From NCBI GenBank assembly GCA_016935835.1, contig JAFGQE010000009.1, positions 1-51,085 of the forward strand: a DNA stretch of 51,085 bases, given 5' to 3'. Of the stretch, positions 44,371 to 51,085 are shown in pieces. Under the pieces are notes generated by a model. The model did no database searches, had not been told where the DNA came from, and was given only the letters and a program-made list of their open reading frames with translations. The DNA comes from Clostridia bacterium. Its GTDB lineage: Bacteria > Bacillota > Clostridia > DUPQ01. Position 1 is the stretch's first letter. Each line of letters opens with the position of its first letter. The translations under genes and the position numbers were made by a program.

Positions 44371-46461
44371 ATGTCTGATATAAGCAAATCCATTCCAAAG
44401 TCCGACAGCGCGGGGAAAATAGCCGGCGAAACGATTTATATCGGCGATATGGTACTTGACGATATGCTTCATGCCATGACGCTGAGATCGGTTCATGCCA
44501 AGGCAAGGATAAAAAGCATCCGGCTGCCGGAAATGCCCGAAGGATATTTCATCGTGGATCACCGGGATATTCCCGGGGATAACTGCGTAAACATTATTTT
44601 CGATGACATGCCTGTGTTTGCAGACGGAAAAGTCAATTATATAGGAGAGCCGATACTTCTCGCGGCAGGGCCAAAAAGGAAGAAAGTAAAGGAAATCATC
44701 GATTCGATCGAGGTTGAATATGAGCCGTCGGAGCCTGTCTTCGGGTATTCGAAAAGCGTGGTGCATCATGAATTTGAAAAAGGCGATGCTGCAAGCGTGT
44801 TTTGCAAAGCCGAAAGGATTATCAAAGGTTCATACTCCACGGGTTATCAAGAGCACATATACATGGAGCCGCAGGGGGTCATCGGCCTGTATGAAGACAA
44901 TAAAACAACGGTAATAGGCTCCATGCAATGTCCGTACTACATAAAAAACGCCGTGGTCAGGACACTTGGGACCGGACAGGAAAATGTAAGGGTCATCCAG
45001 GCGGCCACAGGCGGTGCATTCGGCGGGAAGGAAGAGTTTCCCTCTCTCATGGGATGCCAGGCCGCCGTGGCGGCGAACAAGACCGGGAAGCCGATAAAAT
45101 TGATATATGAAAGAACGGAGGATATAGAAACAACGACGAAAAGACATCCTTCGCGAATTGATTTCGAGGCCGCGGCCGGTGAGGACGGGTCAATCGAAGC
45201 ATTGAGGGTCCGGGTATTCCTTGACAGCGGGGCTTACATAGGGCTTTCGGGGGTCGTTCTGCAAAGGGCGATGATTGCGGCGAGCGGGGTCTACACAATA
45301 TCAAACCTGTCCGTATCCGGGGATGTGTACGAGACCAATACGGTGCCCAACGGAGCATTCAGGGGATTCGGGGCTCCGCAGATGTTTTTTGCGATAGAGA
45401 TGTTCATCCATCATTTTGCCATTGAGACGGGGCAGGATCCGCTTGCACTCAGGAAAAGGCATCTTGCATCCATGGGGGACCCGACATCAACGGGCGGCAC
45501 CTTCAGGGATCCGATAATAATGGGGGACATGATTCAAAAGGCAATTGATATGTCGGGGTATGACGAAAAAATCGCCGAATATTCCAAACCGGGCGACCAC
45601 AGAGGCATAGGCATGTCCTGGGTCCTGCACGGATGCGGCTTCACTGGAAGCGGCGAGCAAAAGCACATCAAGGCGGTAGTGCGCCTAAGGAAGGAAAAGG
45701 ACGATATGGTCACGATACTTGCCGCCAATACCGAGATGGGGCAGGGGGCAATGACCACACTTCGAAAGATAGCCGCCGGAGTTCTTGGGATTCCCATAGA
45801 AAAAGTCATCTACAACAATCCGGATACGGACTTGGTTCCGGACTCCGGGCCTACGGTGGCATCAAGAACAGTCATGATAGTAGGAGGACTCATAGCACGG
45901 GCCGCAAGGCAGCTGAAGGAAAAGTGGGTGCCCGGAAAGGAAATACTCGTTGAAGAAAGGTACCGGCAGCCGGATTACATTGAGTGGGACGAGGATAAGC
46001 TCAGGGGAGATGCATATCCGGCATATTCATGGGGCGTCAATGTGGTTGAGGTTGAGGTAAGCCCGGTGACGTACGAGGTTGACCTGAAGGGAATATGGGC
46101 TGTTTATGATATAGGGAAGGCCATTGATGAAAGGATAATAATCGGTCAGGCCGAGGGGGGGCTTTCGCAGGGAATCAGCTATGGAATGACCGAGGTAATG
46201 GAATGCAGGGAAGGAAGGATACAGCAAAGAAACATGACCGACTACATCATCCCCACGGCGGGCGACTGCATACCCATGGAAATCGTCATAATGGACAATC
46301 CTTATCCCCTGGGCCCGTATGGGGCGAAGGGGGCGGGAGAATTGCCACTGGTGGGAGGAGCTCCCGCTGTGGCGCTGGCAATAGAGAATGCGATAGGAAA
46401 AAGGATCGACAGGATACCGGCGACGCCGGAATATATTATGGAGCTTATGGAAAATGGCTGA
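44371..46461 (+). CDS. Molybdenum hydroxylase catalytic subunit, set 2 (xanthine dehydrogenase family)
   Basis: 696 residues, shorter than set 1. The N-terminal hammerhead domain has GKIAGETIYIGD. The molybdopterin domain shows ATGGAFGGKEEFPSLMG, GAFRGFGAPQMFFAIE, NTEMGQGAMTT and GAKGAGELPLVGG with the catalytic glutamate. The start ATG at 44371 has GGGAGG upstream; further upstream start codons lie inside the ferredoxin tail of the preceding gene. It is clearly a different enzyme from set 1, so the operon makes two hydroxylases, for instance acting on two ring positions or two substrates. It overlaps its [2Fe-2S] subunit gene by 8 bases. Confidence 0.9.
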   Translation: MSDISKSIPKSDSAGKIAGETIYIGDMVLDDMLHAMTLRSVHAKARIKSIRLPEMPEGYFIVDHRDIPGDNCVNIIFDDMPVFADGKVNYIGEPILLAAGPKRKKVKEIIDSIEVEYEPSEPVFGYSKSVVHHEFEKGDAASVFCKAERIIKGSYSTGYQEHIYMEPQGVIGLYEDNKTTVIGSMQCPYYIKNAVVRTLGTGQENVRVIQAATGGAFGGKEEFPSLMGCQAAVAANKTGKPIKLIYERTEDIETTTKRHPSRIDFEAAAGEDGSIEALRVRVFLDSGAYIGLSGVVLQRAMIAASGVYTISNLSVSGDVYETNTVPNGAFRGFGAPQMFFAIEMFIHHFAIETGQDPLALRKRHLASMGDPTSTGGTFRDPIIMGDMIQKAIDMSGYDEKIAEYSKPGDHRGIGMSWVLHGCGFTGSGEQKHIKAVVRLRKEKDDMVTILAANTEMGQGAMTTLRKIAAGVLGIPIEKVIYNNPDTDLVPDSGPTVASRTVMIVGGLIARAARQLKEKWVPGKEILVEERYRQPDYIEWDEDKLRGDAYPAYSWGVNVVEVEVSPVTYEVDLKGIWAVYDIGKAIDERIIIGQAEGGLSQGISYGMTEVMECREGRIQQRNMTDYIIPTAGDCIPMEIVIMDNPYPLGPYGAKGAGELPLVGGAPAVALAIENAIGKRIDRIPATPEYIMELMENG

Positions 46462-46927
46462 AATCAGATTCATTCTAAATGGCGCGGAAACGGTTGTGAA
46501 CGAAGACCCGACGATGAGGCTGCTTGATGTGCTTCGCGACCTCATGGGACTTACCGGGGCAAAGGAAGGCTGTGGCGAAGGCGAATGCGGGGCATGCTCG
46601 GTCCTGGTCGACCATGATATTGTAAACTCGTGCATCATGCCGCTTGGAAATGCGGCGGGCAGGGACATCATGACCATCGAGGAGTTCAGTAAAACGGAAA
46701 GATATAATGTTATCAGCCGGGCTTATGAGGATGCAGGCGCCGTACAATGTGGTTTTTGCATACCCGGCATGATAATCGCCACGGAATCGCTGCTCAACAA
46801 AAACCCGCATCCGTCGGAAATCGAAATACGCGACGGACTCTCTGGCAATCTTTGCCGCTGCACGGGATACAATATGATTGTAAAAGCCATACAGCTTGCG
46901 GCGGAAAGGGGCGATGGATTATGGTGA
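46454..46927 (+). CDS. Molybdenum hydroxylase [2Fe-2S] subunit, set 2
   Basis: 157 residues. First cluster [22 protein letters not shown], second cluster QCGFC with [12 protein letters not shown]. Both cluster sets are intact. [16 protein letters not shown] is the usual xanthine-dehydrogenase small-subunit phrase. It connects the Mo subunit and the FAD subunit, whose genes overlap it by 8 and 7 bases. Confidence 0.95.
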   Translation: MAEIRFILNGAETVVNEDPTMRLLDVLRDLMGLTGAKEGCGEGECGACSVLVDHDIVNSCIMPLGNAAGRDIMTIEEFSKTERYNVISRAYEDAGAVQCGFCIPGMIIATESLLNKNPHPSEIEIRDGLSGNLCRCTGYNMIVKAIQLAAERGDGLW

Positions 46928-47772
46928 GGTCATATATCCCTAAATCATACGGGGAAGCGCTGGATATCCTTTCAAAAGGTGATTTAACCATAATGGCGGG
47001 CGGGACGGACCTTATGGTTAAGAAACGTAACCGCGCGGGGCTTTTGCCTTCTTTTCAAAAGGATGTGCTCTTTTTATCGGGAATAAAGGAATTGTCTTAC
47101 ATTAATAAAGAGAACTCATCGGTTCGCATAGGCTCAATGACAACGCTTGAGGAAATTTTATATTCCAAACAAATACCGTCGCTTCTGAGAGAGGCCGCGG
47201 CCATAATGGCATCGCCGGGAATCAGGCACACGGCGACTCTTGGCGGAAACATTGGCAATGCCTCCCCCGCGGGCGACACGCTTCCGGTTCTTTATCTGTA
47301 TAATGCCATGATAATCATTGAAAGCAAAAGGCAAACGCGGGAGGTTCCGATCGAGGAATTCATAACCGGTCCGGGGAGAACGACGTTCGGCCCGGGCGAG
47401 CTGATCAAGGAAATCGTATTGGAAGAAGCAAAATTCAATGTACTTTATTATAAAAAAATAGGGGGAAGGAAAACGGATGCGATATCAAAGGTATCGTTTG
47501 CCGCAGGGGCATTTGCAAGAAACGGCATTGTTGAGGATATACGCATGGCTTTCGGGGCTGTCTCGCCAAGAGTGGCAAGGGACAGAGGGATTGAAGATTC
47601 AATAAAGGGAACCCCGGCGGCGGGGATTTTGGACCTGGCCGAAGAAATCAGGAATGGTTATGGGAATATCATCAATCCCATTGACGACCAGCGGTCCAAT
47701 GCGAAATACAGAAAGAAATGCTGCATGAATATGATCGACGATTTCCTGGGAAAGGTTTTTGCCGAACAATGA
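46921..47772 (+). CDS. Molybdenum hydroxylase FAD-binding subunit, set 2
   Basis: 283 residues from the ATG at 46921. The flavin-binding block is [14 protein letters not shown], followed by [23 protein letters not shown], both closer to consensus than in set 1. The C-terminal domain (about 175-280) is the CO-dehydrogenase-flavoprotein-like tail. It completes the second hydroxylase. The gene order (Mo, Fe-S, FAD) is reversed relative to set 1 (FAD, Fe-S, Mo), which argues that the two sets joined the operon separately rather than by tandem duplication. Confidence 0.92.
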   Translation: MVRSYIPKSYGEALDILSKGDLTIMAGGTDLMVKKRNRAGLLPSFQKDVLFLSGIKELSYINKENSSVRIGSMTTLEEILYSKQIPSLLREAAAIMASPGIRHTATLGGNIGNASPAGDTLPVLYLYNAMIIIESKRQTREVPIEEFITGPGRTTFGPGELIKEIVLEEAKFNVLYYKKIGGRKTDAISKVSFAAGAFARNGIVEDIRMAFGAVSPRVARDRGIEDSIKGTPAAGILDLAEEIRNGYGNIINPIDDQRSNAKYRKKCCMNMIDDFLGKVFAEQ

Positions 47773-47791
47773 AGCATACGGAGGAACAAAA

Positions 47792-48328
47792 GTGATTGGT
47801 GAAAAAATAAGGCGCAGGCGGAACGAAGTGGGAATGAGCATGAAAGTCATGGCTGAAAAGACAGGGTTGACGCCCGGTTTCATCAGCCAGGTCGAAAGGG
47901 ACATTACGGAGCCTTCCATAACATCACTGAGAAAAATAGCGGAGGCGCTGGAAGTTGCCGTCTTCTACTTTTTCACGGAAGAAAAAAGCACGGGGATAGT
48001 CGTCAGAAAAGACCATAGGCAGAGCCGTAAATTCCCTGCATCCCACCTGACATATGAGCTGTTGTCGCCCGACCTCAACCGCCGGATGGAAATGTTCATG
48101 GCGTCCCTGGATCCGGGTGCCCGGACATGTGATGAACCGCTCGCCCACAATGGGGAAGAGGTTACGCATGTCCTGGAAGGCACGATGTGGATCAAGATCG
48201 GTTCGGATGAATATACCCTTAAGGCAGGGGACACGATTTATTATTTTTCCAGCATACCCCATAAAATAGTGAATACGGGAAACGGCATATTGAGATTTAT
48301 TTCAACGATAACGCCGCCGATGTTTTAG
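47792..48328 (+). CDS. XRE-family regulator with C-terminal cupin domain
   Basis: 178 residues from GTG at 47792 (GGAGG seven bases upstream). Residues 1-60 are a helix-turn-helix of the Cro/CI type (IRRRRNEVGMSMKVMAEKTG, then FISQVERDITEPSITSLRKIAE). Residues 100-175 are a cupin barrel (EVTHVLEGTMWIKIGSDEYTLKAGDTIYYFSSIPHKI) that could bind a small ligand. Such proteins (PuuR-like, XRE-cupin) often control the catabolic genes next to them. This one lies inside the purine operon, so it is the first candidate for the factor that binds the TTTAGT-N3-GCTAAA sites. Confidence 0.9.
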   Translation: MIGEKIRRRRNEVGMSMKVMAEKTGLTPGFISQVERDITEPSITSLRKIAEALEVAVFYFFTEEKSTGIVVRKDHRQSRKFPASHLTYELLSPDLNRRMEMFMASLDPGARTCDEPLAHNGEEVTHVLEGTMWIKIGSDEYTLKAGDTIYYFSSIPHKIVNTGNGILRFISTITPPMF

Positions 48329-48352
48329 AGTGAGGGAGATTGGAGGATGAAT

Positions 48353-50062
48353 ATGAACAGGATTCAATTGGCAAAGGCGGCAAGGGGAGGCATGAAGGCC
48401 GACCTGGTGCTTAAGAATTGCTCGATAATAAATGTTTTCACTGGGAAAATTGAATCCGGGGACATTGCGCTTTATGACGGCTGCATTGCGGGAATAGGCG
48501 AATATAATGGCAAGACGGAAGTTGACATAAAGGGGAAATATGTTTGCCCGGGTTTCATTGACGGTCACGTCCATATCGAATCCTCCATGCTGACTCCGCC
48601 GCAATTTGCAAAATCAGTGATACCAAAGGGAACCACCACGGTAATCGCGGACCCCCATGAAATTGCCAATGTATGCGGGGCGGCCGGAATCGAGTTCATG
48701 CTTGACAGCAGCAAGGGACTTCCGCTTGATGTGTTCATAATGCTTCCCTCGTGCGTACCGTCGACGGAATTTGAAAACTCCGGGGCCGATTTATCAGCGG
48801 ACAGCCTTGCCCCGTTGATGGACAGGGACAGGGTGCTTGGCCTGGGAGAGATGATGAACTACCCGGGGGTGCTCTCGGGGAACAAGAAAGTCTACGAAAA
48901 GCTTGAACTGGCGGGGGGCAGGCGGATAGACGGCCATGCACCGGATATCGGCGGAAAGGAACTGAATGCATACATAGCAGCCGGAATAAAGACTGACCAC
49001 GAATGCACACGTGTGGATGAAATGCTTGAGAAAGTAAGCCGGGGAATGTATGTTCACATACGCGAGGGCTCGGCCACAAGAAATCTCGGGGTGCTTATAA
49101 ATGGCGTGGATAAAAACAATCTGAGAAGACTCATGTTTTGCACGGATGACAAACACCCAAGGGACATAAAAAGGGAAGGCCATATCAATTACAATGTCAG
49201 GTCCGCGGTTGCAGGCGGGATAGACCCGGTTGATGCAATCATCATGGCGACGCTGAACACTGCCGAATGCTATGGCCTTGGGGACAGGGGGGCCGTGGCG
49301 CCCGGGTATATCGCAGACCTTCTCGTCATAGAGAATCTTGAGAATATGGCAGTGGGCAAAGTTTATAAAAAAGGAAAGCTTGTCGCCGAGGACGACATGG
49401 CGCTTTTCGAACCAAAGGCAAGAAAAGACCCGCGGGTCCTTAATACGGTGAAGCTTCCCGAAGACAAGCCTTTGAGGCTTGACCTGAACCTGAAATCCGA
49501 TGTCGTCAAGGTAATACAGATAGTCAAGGATAATGTTGTTACAAAAAAAGTAATAAGAAAAGTAGATACTGTGAAAGGAATATACAAAAATAATGCCAAG
49601 CTGGACATACTCAAGCTTGCGGTAATTGAAAGACACAAAAGAACTGGCAACATAGGCCTGGGCCTGGTGGAGGGATATGGGTTGAAAAACGGGGCGGTGG
49701 GCCTTACCATAGCACATGATTCGCATAATATAATCGTAATAGGGGATAACGATGCGGACATGCTTGCTGCGGTCGAGGAATTGAGGAAATGCGACGGGGG
49801 GATCACCATATGCTCTGGCGGCAAGGTTCTTGAGACCCTGAGACTTGAGGTCGCGGGACTGATGACTGATTCCCCGATAGATGAAGTAGAGGACAAAATA
49901 GATGGAATGACCCGGATCGCCTGGGGAATGGGGGTGAACGGGGGAATTGACCCGTTCATCACGCTTTCATTCCTTGCCCTTCCGGTTATTCCCGAAATCA
50001 AGCTGACGGACCGGGGTTTGTTCGACATAACGACTTTCGGCTTTGTCAGCACCGAAGAATAA
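48353..50062 (+). CDS. ade: Adenine deaminase
   Basis: 569 residues from ATG 48353, placed six bases after GGAGG; an ATG at 48347 is directly attached to the GGAGG. Family motifs: CPGFIDGHVHIESSMLTP, TTTVIADPHEIANV, DGHAPDIGGKEL, CTDDKHPRD, and VEGYGLKNGAVGLTIAHDSH in the C-terminal half. It hydrolyses adenine to hypoxanthine and ammonia. The product is a natural substrate of a xanthine-dehydrogenase-like enzyme encoded in the same operon. The stop overlaps a large palindromic repeat. Confidence 0.95.
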   Translation: MNRIQLAKAARGGMKADLVLKNCSIINVFTGKIESGDIALYDGCIAGIGEYNGKTEVDIKGKYVCPGFIDGHVHIESSMLTPPQFAKSVIPKGTTTVIADPHEIANVCGAAGIEFMLDSSKGLPLDVFIMLPSCVPSTEFENSGADLSADSLAPLMDRDRVLGLGEMMNYPGVLSGNKKVYEKLELAGGRRIDGHAPDIGGKELNAYIAAGIKTDHECTRVDEMLEKVSRGMYVHIREGSATRNLGVLINGVDKNNLRRLMFCTDDKHPRDIKREGHINYNVRSAVAGGIDPVDAIIMATLNTAECYGLGDRGAVAPGYIADLLVIENLENMAVGKVYKKGKLVAEDDMALFEPKARKDPRVLNTVKLPEDKPLRLDLNLKSDVVKVIQIVKDNVVTKKVIRKVDTVKGIYKNNAKLDILKLAVIERHKRTGNIGLGLVEGYGLKNGAVGLTIAHDSHNIIVIGDNDADMLAAVEELRKCDGGITICSGGKVLETLRLEVAGLMTDSPIDEVEDKIDGMTRIAWGMGVNGGIDPFITLSFLALPVIPEIKLTDRGLFDITTFGFVSTEE

Positions 50063-50095
50063 TCAAACAGTTGCCCTGGGCAATTGTTTGATTAT
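50059..50095. repeat. Palindromic hairpin, copy B
   Basis: A 17-base arm (50059-50075) and its near-exact complement (50079-50095) around CTG, with one G-T pair. It starts inside the ade stop region. There is no T-run, but it may still slow polymerase or protect the mRNA end. It is highly similar to copy A at 7655. Confidence 0.8.
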
Positions 50096-50115
50096 GCCGG
50101 ATAGTTATGCTAATA

Positions 50116-50149
50116 TTTAGTCAGGCTTAATATGTTTAGTAAAGCTAAA
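50116..50149. promoter_or_regulatory. Tandem operator pair before the threonine-synthase-like gene
   Basis: TTTAGTCAGGCTTAA (50116-50130) and TTTAGTAAAGCTAAA (50135-50149) are 19 bases apart start to start. A weak promoter TTGATT (50088-50093), 17 bases, TAATAT (50111-50116) would be blocked by a protein bound here, which fits repression. The last site reaches the ribosome binding site. Confidence 0.55.
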
Positions 50150-50162
50150 GGATGGCGCTTAT

Positions 50163-51085
50163 ATGTCCAATGTTTCAGGGTATGAGTGCACTGTATGCGC
50201 AAGGCAATACAGCGCAGGGAATAATCTCCTTACCTGCCCGGTATGCGGCGAGACAGGCATTCTTGAAATAATGTATGACTATTCTTCCCTTGGCCGGGTC
50301 ATGACAAGGAAATTCCTGGAGGGAAACCGGGATTATTCCATGTGGAGATACAAGGCCGCCATTTCCCTGGATCCCGGCGACACGCACAGGCATCTCAGGG
50401 TTGGCTGGACACCGCTTTACAAGTCAAACAGACTTGCGTCCGATCTATGCATCAAGGAACTATATATAAAAGATGAAGGAGTGAATCCGACTGCATCGCT
50501 AAAGGACAGGGCGTCGGCTGTTGCGGCCGCCGGCGCTCTTGCCGAGGGAAATGATACGGTTGCATGCAGTTCGACGGGCAATGCAGCCTCGTCGCTTGCA
50601 GGGAATGCCGCAAGGCTGGGATTGAAGTCCATGATTTTCGTACCGGAACGGGCTCCGCAGGGAAAGCTCGCGCAGCTGCTTGTTTTCGGAGCAAGGGTGA
50701 TTGCGGTCAAGGGGAATTACAGACAGACATTCGAATTATCGTCAAAAGCGATAGAGAAATGGGGATGGTACAACAGAAATGCAGCGATCAATCCGCATCT
50801 GGTCGAAGGAAAGAAAACGGCCGCAATGGAAATCGCGGAGCAGCTCGGTTGGAAGGTCCCCGACTGGGTGGCGGTTTCCGTAGGCGACGGATGTACCATC
50901 GCAGGAGTTTACAAAGGGTTTTTCGATCTGATGAACATAGGTCTGATTGATAGGATCCCAAGGCTCCTGGGCGTCCAGTCCGATGGTTGCAGTCCTTTTG
51001 TAACTGCGCATTTGACTAATAAACCGATGGAACCTGCAAAGGAAAACACAATCGCAGACAGCATATCGGTCGGCATTCCCAGAAA
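50163..51085 (+). CDS. thrC: Threonine synthase-like PLP enzyme, 3' end outside the window
   Basis: 307 residues are visible before the right edge. The N-terminus has a zinc ribbon (CTVCARQYSA and CPVCGETG) as in one class of threonine synthases. The PLP fold follows: GWTPLYKS, NPTASLKDRASAVA with the PLP lysine, SSTGNAASSLAGNAA and VSVGDGCTIAGVYKG (the phosphate/Gly loop). Threonine synthase converts O-phosphohomoserine to threonine. Because purine clusters elsewhere carry a PLP diaminopropionate ammonia-lyase (YgeX) in a similar place, a lyase role should be considered. The two TTTAGT operators directly before it suggest co-control with the purine operon, and the weak AAAGG ribosome site overlaps one of them. 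Confidence 0.8.
   Translation, partial: MSNVSGYECTVCARQYSAGNNLLTCPVCGETGILEIMYDYSSLGRVMTRKFLEGNRDYSMWRYKAAISLDPGDTHRHLRVGWTPLYKSNRLASDLCIKELYIKDEGVNPTASLKDRASAVAAAGALAEGNDTVACSSTGNAASSLAGNAARLGLKSMIFVPERAPQGKLAQLLVFGARVIAVKGNYRQTFELSSKAIEKWGWYNRNAAINPHLVEGKKTAAMEIAEQLGWKVPDWVAVSVGDGCTIAGVYKGFFDLMNIGLIDRIPRLLGVQSDGCSPFVTAHLTNKPMEPAKENTIADSISVGIPR

Noticed and set aside
34672-47772. Selenocysteine (in-frame TGA) in the molybdenum hydroxylase subunits or accessory genes
   Set aside because: All frames run without internal TGA and no SECIS-like stem follows the stops, so a selenoprotein is not supported; labile selenium in the cofactor remains possible but cannot be seen.
48794-49726. A 310-codon minus-strand frame opposite adenine deaminase
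   Set aside because: No start signal, no recognisable fold, and the plus strand is a clear known enzyme.
1-51085. CRISPR array, insertion sequence, phage or integrase genes
   Set aside because: No regularly spaced repeats, no transposase or integrase motifs and no terminal inverted repeats with a gene between them were found.

Overview
The window looks like chromosomal DNA of an anaerobic Gram-positive bacterium, most likely a member of the Clostridia (Bacillota). The signs are a Gram-positive-type LexA box (GAACATATGTTC), a B12-dependent ribonucleotide reductase with paired NrdR boxes, a fused MacB-like ABC exporter, a lipobox lipoprotein, strong GGAGG ribosome binding sites, and oxygen-sensitive enzymes (radical SAM, molybdenum hydroxylases, ferredoxin-type clusters). 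No rRNA, tRNA, CRISPR array, phage gene or transposase was found. Genes are tightly packed, and no gap exceeds 300 bases.

Layout, left half. Positions 1-5661 hold the end of an unrecognised large protein, a TrpB2-type tryptophan synthase beta chain and an ABC exporter. Positions 5783-7592 (minus strand) are a LexA-boxed operon of a Y-family DNA polymerase and an SRAP (YedK/HMCES) protein. Positions 7761-16337 hold a UROD-family protein and a probable sugar or sugar-acid operon (ROK kinase, GmhA-like SIS protein, KDPG aldolase, PfkB-type KDG kinase), followed by a beta-propeller protein and a polytopic membrane protein with a PlsC-like tail. Positions 16396-19196 are an OmpR-type two-component system and a secreted protein. 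Then come a metallophosphoesterase, nrdJ, a small unknown protein, a second UROD-family protein, a PrsW-type membrane protease on the minus strand and a Gfo/Idh/MocA oxidoreductase.

Layout, middle. Positions 26347-28565 encode the orphan AmmeMemoRadiSam system, with the LigB/MEMO-like and AMMECR1 domains fused in one protein next to the radical SAM partner. Positions 28743-33438 are a branched-chain amino-acid operon (ilvN, ilvC, leuA, cimA) that implies isoleucine synthesis through citramalate. It is followed by a small unknown protein and a lipoprotein.

Layout, right third. Positions 34519-50062 form one continuous, largely overlapping set of co-directional genes that looks like an anaerobic purine (or related N-heterocycle) degradation island. 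It has two complete three-subunit molybdenum hydroxylases, a MocA-like cofactor nucleotidyltransferase, an XdhC-like maturation factor, a THEP1-like NTPase, a hydantoinase-type amidohydrolase, SsnA, a dihydroorotate/dihydropyrimidine dehydrogenase-like protein with a ferredoxin tail, a small membrane protein, an XRE-cupin regulator and adenine deaminase. A threonine-synthase-like PLP enzyme runs off the right edge. The island starts with a consensus promoter, a structured leader and a TTTAGT-N3-GCTAAA operator. The same operator occurs as a tandem pair in front of the threonine-synthase-like gene, so the two units are probably co-regulated. A perfect 16-bp-stem palindrome at 7655 recurs with small changes at 26259 and 50059 and is a dispersed hairpin family.
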